DNA of 64,000 nucleotides. It comes from Deinococcus alpinitundrae (GTDB taxonomy: Bacteria; Deinococcota; Deinococci; Deinococcales; Deinococcaceae). The stretch lies in the NCBI RefSeq assembly GCF_009982895.1, contig NZ_WXZL01000004.1:124001-188000 (forward strand). The letters are read 5' to 3'. The first letter of the stretch is position 1, and each line of letters begins with the position of its first letter. Shown piece by piece: positions 45,562-54,163 of the stretch. Both the position numbers and the translations under genes were made by a program. The notes beneath the pieces are model-generated. The model had not been told where the DNA came from and did not search any database. It saw only the letters and a program-made list of their open reading frames with translations.

Positions 45562-46290
45562 ATGACCCCATCTTCCAGCACTGCTCCGTCCAGGACTGCC
45601 GCGTCCGGCCTGACCCTCCGCTTTCTCGGCCACTCGGCCTTTCTGCTGAGCGCGGACGGCTTTCAGGTGCTGATCGATCCGTTTCTCCAGGGCAATCCCA
45701 AAAGCCCGGTCAGCCTGGAAGAAGCGCTGGCCTGGAAGGTGGACGCCGTGCTGATCAGCCACGCCCACGGCGACCACTGGGGCAACGCCCTCGACTTCGG
45801 CAAATCGGGCACGCCGATCATCGGCACGGCGGAAATCGGCGGCTACGCGGCAAAGCACGGCGCGGCCAATGCTGTCGGGGCCAATATCGGCGGCACGGTG
45901 CGCGGCGAGTGGGGCGCGGTGACGTTCACCCCGGCCTGGCATTCCAGCAGCTTCCCCGACGGCAGCTACGGCGGCATGCCCACCGGCCTGATCATCGAGA
46001 TGGGCGGCAAACGGGTGTATTTCGCGGGCGACACCAGCCGGTTTTCCGACATGGCCCTGATCGGCGAGGGCGGCCTCGACCTGGCGATCTTGCCCATCGG
46101 CGACCACTACACCATGGGTCCCGTCGAGGCGGCCAAGTGCCTTGATCTACTCAAGCCCACAGCGGCCATGCCAATGCACTACGGCACCTTCCCAGGGCTG
46201 ACTGGGGACCCACAGGTGTTCGCCATCGAGGCCGGGCAGCGGGGCGTACAGGTGTACCTGCCCCAGCCAGGCGAGGAAATCAGCTTGTAG
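45562..46290 (+). CDS. UPF0173 metal-dependent hydrolase (metallo-beta-lactamase fold)
   Basis: 242 aa. [26 protein letters not shown] (split landmarks [10 protein letters not shown] and VLIDPFL), metal motif [13 protein letters not shown] (HxHxDH), [13 protein letters not shown] (His), [12 protein letters not shown] (Asp) and MHYGTFPGL (His). Family members hydrolyse phosphoesters or related bonds; the physiological substrate is unknown. Divergent from the MacB-type pair. Confidence 0.9.
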   Translation: MTPSSSTAPSRTAASGLTLRFLGHSAFLLSADGFQVLIDPFLQGNPKSPVSLEEALAWKVDAVLISHAHGDHWGNALDFGKSGTPIIGTAEIGGYAAKHGAANAVGANIGGTVRGEWGAVTFTPAWHSSSFPDGSYGGMPTGLIIEMGGKRVYFAGDTSRFSDMALIGEGGLDLAILPIGDHYTMGPVEAAKCLDLLKPTAAMPMHYGTFPGLTGDPQVFAIEAGQRGVQVYLPQPGEEISL

Positions 46291-46307
46291 GAGGAGCTGC
46301 TCCCTTG

Positions 46308-46325
46308 GCCCGGCTTCATCCGGGC
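46308..46325 (+). terminator. Weak hairpin after the UPF0173 gene
   Basis: GCCCGG (46308-46313), loop CTTCAT, CCGGGC (46320-46325), followed by an A/T-rich but not T-only stretch. It lies 18 nt past the stop codon. Confidence 0.4.
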
Positions 46326-46453
46326 ATTATGTTCATTTCGGTCGGTGCACGTTTCGTGACAGAGTGCTGTAACCTGCTTCTTCCTAGACTCAGTGGTCCC
46401 AGACCCCGTCCTCGATCCCCCACTTCCTCTGCCGCTTCAGGACCCGCCTTACT

Positions 46454-47449
46454 ATGACAATGCCCGATCTGCCACAACTCAGCGGTTACACCCTGACGCG
46501 CTCGATCGGCCGCGGCAACACGTCGCTGGTGTTTCTGGGCAGCGCCAACAACGCCCCGGAGCGCCAACTCGCCGTCAAGCTGCCGCTGGGTACCACCCTG
46601 GCCAACCGCACAGCAGCCGAGCGCTTCGGCAACGAGGTGCGGCTCTCGCTGCAATTTCGCCATCCCTACCTGGTGCGCGGCCACGCGGGCACACCGTTCG
46701 GACCGGGCGCCTACCTCGCCATGCGCTACTTTCCGGCAGGCACCCTCTCCGAGCGCCTCGAGAGAAGCCTGCTGCCCCACGACGCGGCCCTGCGGGTGCT
46801 GGCCGACGTGGCCTCAGGTGTGGCCTACCTGCACCATCAGGGCGCGGTCCACCAGGATATCAAGACCCAGAACGTGTACCTGGACGGGGAGCGCGCGGCG
46901 CTGGGCGACTTCGGCAACACCTATTTCGTCTCGGCAGGCGGCAACGTGTCGGGCAGTCCCTTCTACATGGCCCCGGAGATCTACCACGGCGAGGCCAGTA
47001 GCGCCCAGAGCGACGTGTACAGCTTGGGCGTACTGGCCTACGAACTGCTCTCGGGAACGCGGCCTCACCTGGGCAAGAACTACGAGGAGCTGATGATCTC
47101 GCATTTGACCCGGTTTCCCTCGCCGGTGACGGCCAGTAACCGTCAGGTGCCGCGCCCGCTCTCGCGCCTGATCGAGCTGGCGATGGCCAAAAAAGCGCAG
47201 GACCGGCCCAGCTCGGCGGCGCTGCGCCGCGCCCTTCTGGAAGCGCTGGGTGAGGAAGACGAGCAGTTGGAGCCGGAAGAACTGCACCTGCCCGAGGCCG
47301 CCTCGGCCCCCGCCGCCCGCGCCATCATGGGCCGCCACCAGCATCTGCCCACCGTGACCGCGCCGCGCGACCTGACCCCTGGCGAGCCGGAGAGCCGGGA
47401 CAGCAAGCCCGAGCCGAAAAGCTGGAATCCCTTCAAGCGCAAAAAATAA
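46454..47449 (+). CDS. Soluble Ser/Thr protein kinase
   Basis: 331 aa. Eukaryotic-like kinase: glycine loop SIGRGNTSLVFLG, ATP lysine in LAVKLPL, catalytic loop HQDIKTQNVYL (His-Gln-Asp in place of His-Arg-Asp), GDFGN, MAPEIYHG, SDVYSLGVLAYELLSG and DRPSSAALRRAL. The usual Arg before the catalytic Asp is Gln, a non-RD kinase, so activation-loop phosphorylation may not be needed. The tail is charged (SWNPFKRKK) with no TM or PASTA domain, unlike PknB types. Starts at 46454 or 46460 are possible. Convergent with rlmH. Confidence 0.9.
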   Translation: MTMPDLPQLSGYTLTRSIGRGNTSLVFLGSANNAPERQLAVKLPLGTTLANRTAAERFGNEVRLSLQFRHPYLVRGHAGTPFGPGAYLAMRYFPAGTLSERLERSLLPHDAALRVLADVASGVAYLHHQGAVHQDIKTQNVYLDGERAALGDFGNTYFVSAGGNVSGSPFYMAPEIYHGEASSAQSDVYSLGVLAYELLSGTRPHLGKNYEELMISHLTRFPSPVTASNRQVPRPLSRLIELAMAKKAQDRPSSAALRRALLEALGEEDEQLEPEELHLPEAASAPAARAIMGRHQHLPTVTAPRDLTPGEPESRDSKPEPKSWNPFKRKK

Positions 47450-47452
47450 GCT

Positions 47453-47890
47453 TCAGCGGTGGTACGGCTCGCCCGCCGAGATGGTCGCCGAGCGGTAGAG
47501 CGCTTCCGCCAGCACGACCATCGCCAGATCGTGCGGCAGGGTCAGGCGGCCCAGGCTCCACAACACCCTGGCCGCCGCCCGCAGCTCATCACTGTGCCCG
47601 TCGGGGCCGCCAATGCAAAAGGCCAGCTCACCGGTGCCCTGCACGCCCTGGCGCTCGATGTAAGCGCTCAGCTCCTCACTGCTCCACTGCTGGCCGCGCG
47701 GATCGAGGGCGATGATGGGCGCGCGGCCTGCCGCTTTGAGCATCGCCTCGCCCTCCTTCGTCGGCGTGCTGCCCGCCAGCTGGGTCACCCTGAGTTTGTG
47801 GTAGTGGCCCAGCCGCCCGGTGTACTCGGCCCACCCGGCGCGGGCGTAGGCGAGCTTGGGCGCGCCGACGGTGATCAGGTGCAGACGCAT
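47453..47890 (-). CDS. rlmH: 23S rRNA (pseudouridine1915-N3)-methyltransferase
   Basis: 145 aa SPOUT methyltransferase. MRLHLITVGAPKLAY at the start, LDPRGQQWSSEELSAYIERQ, FCIGGPDGHSDELRAAA (SAM site), LWSLGRLTLPHDLAMVVLAEALYRSATI and the terminal GEPYHR. It modifies helix 69 of 23S rRNA. The normal family length is about 155 aa, so it is complete. Nine nt separate it from the upstream GIY-YIG gene, suggesting one transcript. Confidence 0.95.
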   Translation of the reverse strand: MRLHLITVGAPKLAYARAGWAEYTGRLGHYHKLRVTQLAGSTPTKEGEAMLKAAGRAPIIALDPRGQQWSSEELSAYIERQGVQGTGELAFCIGGPDGHSDELRAAARVLWSLGRLTLPHDLAMVVLAEALYRSATISAGEPYHR

Positions 47891-47899
47891 GGCGAGCGG

Positions 47900-48274
47900 T
47901 TAACGTAGCCCTCTAGCGTTCCGGGGCCTTTGCGGCAGGTGAAGGTGCTCGCGGTGCAGGGCTTCGAGTTCAGTCAGCTCGGCGCTGTAGTCGTGATCGG
48001 CGGGCCTGGCAGGGTCGTAGGCGAGTTCGTCCAGCACCTCCAGCCCGAAGGCGTCCGGGCCATCTGCTGTCCAGCGCCGCTGAATGTCCTTGTCGGGATA
48101 CAGCCCGGCGTCGAGCTGAAAGCGCAGGCGGTTGAGGCTGCCCTCCACGTGCGGACTCCAGTCGGTCAGTACCTGGCCCGTCGAGGCAAAACGCAGCGCA
48201 TACACGCCCATTCTGGGGGTGAAATTCTTGTAGGCGCGGGGGCGGGGCGTCTGGTCAATCCGGTCTGGGGTCAT
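47900..48274 (-). CDS. GIY-YIG-like family protein
   Basis: 124 aa from the ATG at 48274, which has AAGGAG upstream. MGVYALRFASTGQVLTDWS corresponds to the GIY-x-YIG strand region, followed by LNRLRFQLDAGLYPDKDIQRRWTADGPDAFGLEVLDEL (landmarks LNRLRFQLDAG and FGLEVLDEL). The motif is degenerate compared with active endonucleases: Tyr is kept in GVY but YIG is absent. It resembles small Firmicutes GIY-YIG-like proteins of unknown role. Nuclease activity is doubtful. Confidence 0.68.
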   Translation of the reverse strand: MTPDRIDQTPRPRAYKNFTPRMGVYALRFASTGQVLTDWSPHVEGSLNRLRFQLDAGLYPDKDIQRRWTADGPDAFGLEVLDELAYDPARPADHDYSAELTELEALHREHLHLPQRPRNARGLR

Positions 48275-48309
48275 ACGGCAGGCTCCTTGGTGGCTCAGTT
48301 CAGCGGCAC

Positions 48310-49575
48310 TCAGAGGGTCAGGCCCTTGACGGCCCACTCGCCGCCGCGCATCAGGACTTCGCGGCGGCCATCAGCGTGCAGGCCGTCCACGCTCATGCTG
48401 GGCGTGCCAATCATCCAGTCCACGTGAATCAGGGAATCGTTGCCGCCGCTGGCGGCCTTGTCGGCACTGAAGGTAAATTCGTAGGCGCGGCCCAGGGCGA
48501 GGTGCGAGGCGGCGTTCTCGTCGAAGAGGGTGTTGTAAAAGAGCCGCCCGGTCTGGGCGACCGGCGCACTGGCCGCCACCAGGGCCACCTCACCGAGGCG
48601 GCGGGCACCCTCGTCGGTGTCGAGGAGCTTCAGAAAGGTGGCCTCGCCCTGGCTGGCACTGGCCTCCACCACCTTGCCGCCCGCGAAGCGCACCCGGATG
48701 CCCTCCACGATCTCGCCGCGCACCAGCAGCGGCTTACTCGCCACCGCCACTCCGTCCACCCTGTCGCGGTGCGGCGCAGTGAACACCTCGTCGGTGGGCA
48801 GGTTCGGCACGATCCGCACGCCTGCTGCCGTGGTGTCCTCCACCCCGGCCCACACGTGGCCGTCGGCCAGGCCCACCGTCAGATCGGTCTCGCCTTTAGG
48901 GTCGGAGAAGTGCAGCGCGTGGAAGTGACGGGTGTTGAGCCAGTCGCGCACCTGGCCCAGCCGCGCGATGTGGGCCTGCCACGCGGCCACCGGGTCGGGC
49001 ACGTCGGCCCGCGTCACCTTGAAGATGTCGCGCCACAACGCCGACTCCGCCTGCGCCTCATCCAGTTCGGGATACACCTTGGTGGCCCAGGCCGGAATGC
49101 TGACGGCCCCGATGCTCCAGGCGGCCTCGAAGCCCATCATCTTCTGGCTGACCACCTGCATGGCCTGCGCGCGTACCTTGGCGTTGATGGCCTGGCGCTC
49201 GGGATCGGCCCCGGCCATGACATTCGGGTCCGAGCCGTCGAGCGTCAGAAATGAATACCCGTCCTCGATCATCTTGAGGCTCTCGTCGGCCAGCCAGTCC
49301 GGCACATAAGCAATCGCCGCGTCCGATGCCTCGTCAATTCGCAGGCGGGCCAGCTGCTCGTCAATGTAGCGCACCACCACGCTCTCGGCCCCCGCGCGGT
49401 AGGCGCTGCGGGCCACCAGTCGGGCCAGTTCGGTGGCCTCCAGCGGCGCGTTGACCAGCAGCTTGCCGCCCGGCTGAAGGTTGACGCCCACCCGGACAAG
49501 CAGTTCGGCGTATCCGGCGAGCTGGAGCTGGAAGTTCTGGTCGGCGGACACATTCGGAGCAGTCATGTTGTTCAT
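48310..49575 (-). CDS. M29-family metallo-aminopeptidase (second of two)
   Basis: 421 aa from MNNMTAPN at 49575. The metal-ligand motifs of its paralogue at 13850 are present: TDEVFTAPHRDRVDG, RLGEVALVAASAPVA, NTLFDENAASHLALG and LIHVDWMIGTPSMSVDG. The start lies 1 nt after the stop of an ArsR/DUF2087 regulator, so it is almost certainly in that transcript and under its control. Two starts (49575 and 49566) are possible. Confidence 0.9.
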   Translation of the reverse strand: MNNMTAPNVSADQNFQLQLAGYAELLVRVGVNLQPGGKLLVNAPLEATELARLVARSAYRAGAESVVVRYIDEQLARLRIDEASDAAIAYVPDWLADESLKMIEDGYSFLTLDGSDPNVMAGADPERQAINAKVRAQAMQVVSQKMMGFEAAWSIGAVSIPAWATKVYPELDEAQAESALWRDIFKVTRADVPDPVAAWQAHIARLGQVRDWLNTRHFHALHFSDPKGETDLTVGLADGHVWAGVEDTTAAGVRIVPNLPTDEVFTAPHRDRVDGVAVASKPLLVRGEIVEGIRVRFAGGKVVEASASQGEATFLKLLDTDEGARRLGEVALVAASAPVAQTGRLFYNTLFDENAASHLALGRAYEFTFSADKAASGGNDSLIHVDWMIGTPSMSVDGLHADGRREVLMRGGEWAVKGLTL

Positions 49576-49576
49576 G

Positions 49577-50161
49577 CTACCCGCCTTGTACCGTGCTGAG
49601 GGGTCGCCGGTAGATGCCGCTGTCGCGTTCCAGCCAGCCGCGCATGACGAGTTCGCGCCGCAGGGTGAAGAAATCGGGGTGAAACGCGCCCAGCAGTTCG
49701 TTGACCTCACGCTCCGGATACGCGCGGCCCGGCTCGAAGGCCGAGCGCAGCACCTCCAGAATCACGTCCCGCTTTTTACGCTGGGCAGGAATGGAAATCA
49801 GCGTGCCGCCCTTCATGAATGTCCGCAGCACCCTGGCCCGGTAGCGCTCATCCTCGGTCTGCACCTCGGTTGGCGCTGCGCCCGGCACGGTCAGCGGGGG
49901 CCGCAGCAGCTCTGCCAGTGAGGGCGCGAGCGCGGCCACCTGTGCCCGGTAAAGCCGGTGGTGGCCCTGCTGCTGCGCCGTCATCAATCCCGCCGCGTCG
50001 AGCTGCGCGAGGTGGTGACTGACGGTGGCCGCCGAGAGGTTCAGGAGCCGGGCGAGGTCCTCGCCGCTGCGGGCCTCGTTCCAGGTCGAGCGCAGCAGCA
50101 TCACGCGGGCCGGGTGCGCGAGCGCCTTGAACAGTTCGGCGGTGTCCTGGGCCGTGCTCAC
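49577..50161 (-). CDS. ArsR-type HTH regulator with DUF2087 domain
   Basis: 194 aa, GTG start. An N-terminal ArsR winged helix (AELFKALAHPARVMLLR, SGEDLARLLNLSAATVSHHLAQLDAAGLM landmarks LLNLSAATVSHHLAQL, HRLYRA) is followed by a C-terminal DUF2087 domain (PAQRKKRDVILEVLRSAFEPG, YPEREVNELLGAFHPDF, LRRELVMRGWLERDSGIYRR). Metal-binding Cys typical of ArsR sensors are absent, so the signal is unknown. It is upstream of the M29 aminopeptidase, with TTTCGA half-sites in the promoter region. Confidence 0.88.
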   Translation of the reverse strand: MSTAQDTAELFKALAHPARVMLLRSTWNEARSGEDLARLLNLSAATVSHHLAQLDAAGLMTAQQQGHHRLYRAQVAALAPSLAELLRPPLTVPGAAPTEVQTEDERYRARVLRTFMKGGTLISIPAQRKKRDVILEVLRSAFEPGRAYPEREVNELLGAFHPDFFTLRRELVMRGWLERDSGIYRRPLSTVQGG

Positions 50162-50229
50162 GATCCTGCCTGGGAAGCGGGTTCGGGAGTGATCTGGGGT
50201 CGTGTCCGGGCTCGGTCGGGATGTTTGGT

Positions 50230-50282
50230 CATTTCGATATTCCTCGAAACGAATCTAACTCACTTCGGACTTTATCGAAATG
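50230..50282. promoter_or_regulatory. TTTCGA/TCGAAA operator array upstream of the ArsR/DUF2087 regulator
   Basis: CATTTCGATA (50230-50239) and TATCGAAATG (50273-50282) are perfect 10-bp inverted repeats 33 bp apart. A further TCGAAA half-site (50244-50249) makes TTTCGA-N6-TCGAAA with the first. It sits between the divergent regulator (start 50161) and yjbQ (start 50322, with TAGGCT at 50310-50315), so it could control both. Confidence 0.65.
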
Positions 50283-50321
50283 AGCCGACTGGCTTAGCCG
50301 GGGCGACGCTAGGCTGGCATC

Positions 50322-50744
50322 ATGTGGCACCAGACCGAACTGACTCTGCGCCCGCAGCCGCGCGGCTTTCACCTGATCACCCGCGAGGTGCTGAGCGCCC
50401 TGCCGGAGCTGGCTGGCCTGCGCGTGGGCCTGCTGCAGGTGTTTATTCAGCACACCAGCGCCTCGCTGACCGTCAGCGAGAACGCCTCACCAGACGTGCG
50501 GTGCGACTTCGAGCGTTACTTCAACCACGCGGTACCGGACGGCTGGACCGACTTTACGCACACCCTGGAGGGCGACGACGACATGGCCGCGCACATCAAG
50601 GCCAGCGTGCTGGGAACCAGCCTGAGCCTGCCCATTCGGAGCGGCAGACTGGCGCTCGGTACCTGGCAGGGACTGTATCTGTGTGAGCACCGGGACAGGG
50701 GCGGCCCGCGCCGCTTGGTGCTCACGCTCACCGGCGAGCCTTGA
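50322..50744 (+). CDS. YjbQ family protein (UPF0047)
   Basis: 140 aa. VGLLQVFIQHTSASLTVSENASPDVRCDFERYFNHAVPDG (landmarks FIQHTSASLTVSENA and VRCDFERYFN), HTLEGDDDMAAHIKASVLGTS and LGTWQGLYLCEHRDRG are diagnostic. Members have weak thiamine-phosphate synthase activity in tests; the true role is uncertain. TAGGCT is 6 nt before the ATG (leaderless). The TTTCGA operator array lies just upstream. Confidence 0.9.
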   Translation: MWHQTELTLRPQPRGFHLITREVLSALPELAGLRVGLLQVFIQHTSASLTVSENASPDVRCDFERYFNHAVPDGWTDFTHTLEGDDDMAAHIKASVLGTSLSLPIRSGRLALGTWQGLYLCEHRDRGGPRRLVLTLTGEP

Positions 50745-51028
50745 AGGCGTGATAAGCTCAGGGAGCCGCGCCGCACCATGCGCCGAGCCGCTTTGCCCGT
50801 GACAATTCAGCCGTTTTCCCGCTCCCGGCTTCTCCTACATCCAAGCGGGCCGGGACACCACGCTCCTCTGCTTGCTGACGCCGTTCGCTTGGCCGGACAC
50901 CTGCAGCCACTGCTCCTAACCGACCCACCGGGTGCGCCCCAGGCCGCGCTGCCCTCTCGCCTGGCCCCCGCCCCTCCCCTCATTTCCCGCGCCATTCCCA
51001 GGAGGAAGACGCCACAAGGAGCCTTGCC
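50745..51028. other. Intergenic stretch between yjbQ and the next gene
   Basis: 284 nt with no credible gene. AAGGAG at about 51016-51021 serves the downstream start. I saw no clear promoter or structured RNA. Confidence 0.4.
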
Positions 51029-51373
51029 ATGTCTCACCCCACTGAGCCGACCGCCCCCGAAACCGCCGCCACCCGCACGCCGGGCCGCGCCCCGCTGCGC
51101 AAACTGCGCGGGAATTACCGGGCCACCCAGCGCAACGGCGGGTACTACCTCCAGATTCCCGAGGCGTACTCGCCCGCCGGAGTGGACACTGACGATTGGG
51201 CCGCCGATCTGCTGACGCTGCGCGAGACGCTCGACGCCCGGCTCGATCCGCGCGTGGAAGTCAGCACCCAGGTGGGCGAGTTGCTGTGGCGCTTCAGCGC
51301 GACCAACGGCAGTCTCAACACCAGCGCCAGCTTCCAGGGCCGGGCGCAGGCGTTGCCCAAGTCGGTGGCGTAA
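51029..51373 (+). CDS. Hypothetical protein, 114 aa
   Basis: Not recognised. A Thr/Ala/Pro-rich N-terminus (EPTAPETAATRTPGRAP) precedes a compact region with aromatic strands (GNYRATQRNGGYYLQIPEAYSP, DDWAADLLTLRETLDARLD, GELLWRFSATNGSL). No TM or signal. AAGGAG precedes the ATG. It is convergent with the VIT/CCC1-like gene (6 nt between stops). Confidence 0.55.
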   Translation: MSHPTEPTAPETAATRTPGRAPLRKLRGNYRATQRNGGYYLQIPEAYSPAGVDTDDWAADLLTLRETLDARLDPRVEVSTQVGELLWRFSATNGSLNTSASFQGRAQALPKSVA

Positions 51374-51379
51374 ACCAGC

Positions 51380-51925
51380 TCAGCCGCCCGCGCCCAGCTT
51401 GCCCAGCCACACGCCCACCGCAAACACCACGCCGCCGCCCACGATGACCTGCCAGATGGTCTGAGCCAGTGGGCTTTTCATAAAGTGGAATCGGATGTAG
51501 GCGATGATCAGCAGCTCGACGACGACCACGCCGTAGGCCAGCATCAGGGCAGTGTGAAGATCGGGCAGCAAGAAGGGCAGTGTGTGCAGCATCCCGCCGA
51601 GCAGCGTCGCCACGCCGGTGATGACCCCGCGCCCGATCGGCGTGCCGCGTCCCGAAACCACCCCGTCGTCGGACAGGGCCTCGGCCAGCCCCATGCTGAT
51701 GGCCGCGCCCACAGAGGCGGCCAATCCCACGAAGAAAGCGTCGATCGGTTTGCCGGTCAGCCCGGCGGTGGCGAAGATCGGCGCGAGGGTGCTCACGGAG
51801 CCGTCCATCAGACCCAGCAGGGCAGGTTGCACCTTTTGCAGCACAAAGGTCTGGTTCTGGCTGGGCAAAACAGGCGAGGCGTCCAGGGAAGGGGCGGCCT
51901 CGACTTGGGGCGGCTTGTCAGTCAT
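51380..51925 (-). CDS. VIT1/CCC1-like membrane transporter
   Basis: 181 aa with about five TM helices: [22 protein letters not shown] (the VIT/CCC1 DGSVSTL motif), [65 protein letters not shown] and [19 protein letters not shown] (landmarks only). VIT/CCC1 proteins move iron or manganese. The soluble metal-binding insertion of plant VIT1 is absent. Behind a strong promoter whose spacer overlaps an iron box, so it is probably iron-regulated. TAGAAT is 6 nt before the ATG. Confidence 0.85.
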   Translation of the reverse strand: MTDKPPQVEAAPSLDASPVLPSQNQTFVLQKVQPALLGLMDGSVSTLAPIFATAGLTGKPIDAFFVGLAASVGAAISMGLAEALSDDGVVSGRGTPIGRGVITGVATLLGGMLHTLPFLLPDLHTALMLAYGVVVVELLIIAYIRFHFMKSPLAQTIWQVIVGGGVVFAVGVWLGKLGAGG

Positions 51926-51931
51926 GCTCCG

Positions 51932-51960
51932 ATTCTATGCTTGTTGGGAATCATTCTCAA
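51932..51960 (-). promoter_or_regulatory. Promoter with overlapping Fur-like iron box
   Basis: On the minus strand TTGAGA (51960-51955), a 17-nt spacer, TAGAAT (51937-51932), 6 nt before the ATG at 51925. On the plus strand TGGGAATCATTCTCA (51945-51959) is a near-perfect 7-1-7 palindrome, differing from TGAGAAT-C-ATTCTCA at one base. It covers the -35 end and most of the spacer, ideal for repression by a Fur-family (Fur/Mur) protein. Confidence 0.75.
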
Positions 51961-52030
51961 TAAGACATTCCGAGCGGATTAGGGCGGATTGAGTGCAAAT
52001 CGTATGGGGCGTATAGAGCAGCAGCAAACC

Positions 52031-52057
52031 GGCGCGGTCCTTCAACGGGACCGCGCC
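52031..52057 (-). terminator. Terminator of ftsH
   Basis: A perfect 10-bp stem GGCGCGGTCC (52031-52040) / GGACCGCGCC (52048-52057) with a 7-nt loop, 59 nt past the ftsH stop. On the minus strand it is followed by GGTTTG, so the T-tract is short. Confidence 0.7.
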
Positions 52058-52115
52058 GATTCATTGCGCTGGGTTGGGTGACACGGTCTGGCTTCTCACT
52101 CCGTTCAATGCCCTC

Positions 52116-54017
52116 TTAGGCCTTGCCCAGCGAGATGCTGCTCAAGGTTCCCCCGGCCAGCACGGTGGCGAACTCGTCGCCCGATAAGGTCTCGTGCTCG
52201 ATTAAGGCCGTGACGATGTTGTGGGTGCGGTCGAGGTGGGTGCGCATCAGCTCCAGCATCCGCTGGTACTGCGCCTCGATCAGCGCCGAGACCTCCTCGT
52301 CGATGAGGCGGGCGGTGCGCGGGCCGTAGTTGCCGCTAATTGAGCCGCCCATGTACGGGCTGGCGTCGCTGCTCAGGGCCACCTTGCCAATCTTCTCGCT
52401 CATGCCCCACTCGGTCATCATCCGGCGGGCGATGCTGGTGGCCTGCTGGAAGTCGTTCTGCGCCCCAGTGGTCACTTCCCCGAAGACGATTTCCTCGGCG
52501 GCCCGACCCGCCAGCGCCACTGCGATCATGTCTTCGAGCGCCGCCTTGACGTAATGCACCCGGTCTTCCCGCAGCGGCATCATGTAGCCTGCGGCCCGGC
52601 CACGCGGCACGACGGTAAGTTTGTGAACGCGGTCGGCGTGCGGCAGCAACTGGGCCGCCAGCGCGTGTCCGACCTCGTGGTAGGCCGTCACCCGCCGGTC
52701 CTTCTCCCCGATCACCATGCTGCGCCGCTCCGGACCCATCAGCACCCGGTCCCTGGCCTCGTCGATGTCCTTGTTGGTGATCCGGCTCCGCTGCTCTCTG
52801 GCCGCCCCCAGCGCCGCCTCGTTCAGCAGGTTCTCCAGGTCCGCCCCCACCATCCCGGGCGTCTGCTTGGCGATGGCCGCCAAGTCCACGCTCAGATCGA
52901 GGGGCTTTTTACGGGCGTGGATCTTGAGGATGGTTTCTCGGCCCTTGACGTCCGGCGCGTCCACCACCACCTGCCGGTCAAAGCGTCCTGGGCGCAGCAG
53001 AGCCGCGTCCAGGACGTCGGGTCGGTTGGTCGCCGCCAGGATGATGATCTCGTGCGTCGTGCCGAAGCCGTCCATCTCGACCAGCAATTGATTGAGGGTC
53101 TGCTCGCGCTCGTCGTTGCCGCCCTGCATCCCCGAACCACGCTTGCGCCCCACCGCGTCGATCTCGTCGATGAACACGATGCAGGGTGAGGCCTTGCGGG
53201 CCTGCTCGAACAGATCGCGCACGCGCGCCGCACCGACGCCGACGAACATCTCCACGAAGTCCGAGCCACTGATCGAGAAGTAAGGGACTTTGGCTTCCCC
53301 AGCGACCGCACGGGCCAGCAAGGTCTTGCCACTTCCAGGGGGACCGACCAGCAGGATGCCGTGGGGGATGCGGGCGCCGAGAGCATGGTACTTCTCGGGA
53401 TGCTTGAGGAAATCGACGACCTCGGTGAGATCGGCCTTGGCCTCGTCACACCCGGCCACATCGCCGAAGTTCACCTTGATCTGCCCTTCCTGAATCACGT
53501 TGGCCTTCGACTTCCCGAACTGACTGGCCCCGCCGCCCTGGTTGCCGCGCGCGCCGCGCCACACCAGCAGCAGCACCAGCCCGATCAGGATCAACGGCAG
53601 CAGCTGGGTGACCCAGCCGAACGGCGAGCCGCCGCCCACGATCTGGGTCGGCACATTGGCAGCCCGCAGAATGCCCAGCGTCTGGCCGGTGGGCGGCACG
53701 ACCACGTCAAGCGGGCGGCCCTCACCCTGCACAGTGGCGCGCAGATTGCCGTCGCCGTCGAGCACCACGTTGCTGACCTTGCCCGCCCGCACGTCGGCCA
53801 GAAACGCCGAGGCGCTGTAGCCCTGCTCGTTCTGCGACGCCTGAACCGCTTGCTGCACCGGAGAAGTCTGCGCCTGTGCCGCGCCCGGCCCCAGGCTGCT
53901 CAGCCCCACACTGCCCAGCAAGGCCGCGCCCAGCAGCACTCTCCGCAAAACGCAGCGGCTGCGCCCGCCCACTTCGCCCGTTTGCCACCTGCTGCCGCTC
54001 CGTCCGCCCCGTGTCAT
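52116..54017 (-). CDS. ftsH: ATP-dependent zinc metalloprotease FtsH
   Basis: 633 aa membrane AAA+ protease. TM1 ([17 protein letters not shown]), periplasmic domain, TM2 ([15 protein letters not shown]), Walker A GPPGSGKT, Walker [13 protein letters not shown], pore loop FVEMFVG, second region of homology with [11 protein letters not shown], and the zinc motif [13 protein letters not shown] with [19 protein letters not shown]. Degrades misfolded membrane proteins and regulators. TAGTAT lies 5 nt before the ATG (leaderless). The SPFH protein at 1362 belongs to a class that modulates FtsH. Confidence 0.97.
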   Translation of the reverse strand: MTRGGRSGSRWQTGEVGGRSRCVLRRVLLGAALLGSVGLSSLGPGAAQAQTSPVQQAVQASQNEQGYSASAFLADVRAGKVSNVVLDGDGNLRATVQGEGRPLDVVVPPTGQTLGILRAANVPTQIVGGGSPFGWVTQLLPLILIGLVLLLVWRGARGNQGGGASQFGKSKANVIQEGQIKVNFGDVAGCDEAKADLTEVVDFLKHPEKYHALGARIPHGILLVGPPGSGKTLLARAVAGEAKVPYFSISGSDFVEMFVGVGAARVRDLFEQARKASPCIVFIDEIDAVGRKRGSGMQGGNDEREQTLNQLLVEMDGFGTTHEIIILAATNRPDVLDAALLRPGRFDRQVVVDAPDVKGRETILKIHARKKPLDLSVDLAAIAKQTPGMVGADLENLLNEAALGAAREQRSRITNKDIDEARDRVLMGPERRSMVIGEKDRRVTAYHEVGHALAAQLLPHADRVHKLTVVPRGRAAGYMMPLREDRVHYVKAALEDMIAVALAGRAAEEIVFGEVTTGAQNDFQQATSIARRMMTEWGMSEKIGKVALSSDASPYMGGSISGNYGPRTARLIDEEVSALIEAQYQRMLELMRTHLDRTHNIVTALIEHETLSGDEFATVLAGGTLSSISLGKA

Positions 54018-54065
54018 ACGCCATACTACGGCGCAGGGTGGCCCGGCGGCGAACCAAGTATGACA
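54012..54065. repeat. Inverted repeat TGTCATAC / GTATGACA across the ftsH start
   Basis: TGTCATAC (54012-54019) and GTATGACA (54058-54065) are perfect 8-bp inverted repeats 38 bp apart, covering the ftsH start codon and -10 region, between ftsH and the divergent DUF4384 gene. It could be an operator; chance is not excluded. Confidence 0.4.
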
Positions 54066-54163
54066 ATTGCTGCCCGCCGAGAACGGCGGCCCTGACTGAA
54101 ATGTGTGGGAAAACCCTGAGCACGCTTCAGATTGAAATCAGCCCGGCGGCATATGCTGATTGT

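Noticed and set aside
54012..54065. Radiation/desiccation response motif (RDRM) near ftsH
   Set aside because: The 8-bp inverted repeat has a 38-bp gap and does not match the compact 17-bp palindrome known for RDRM; no RDRM was seen elsewhere in the window by eye.
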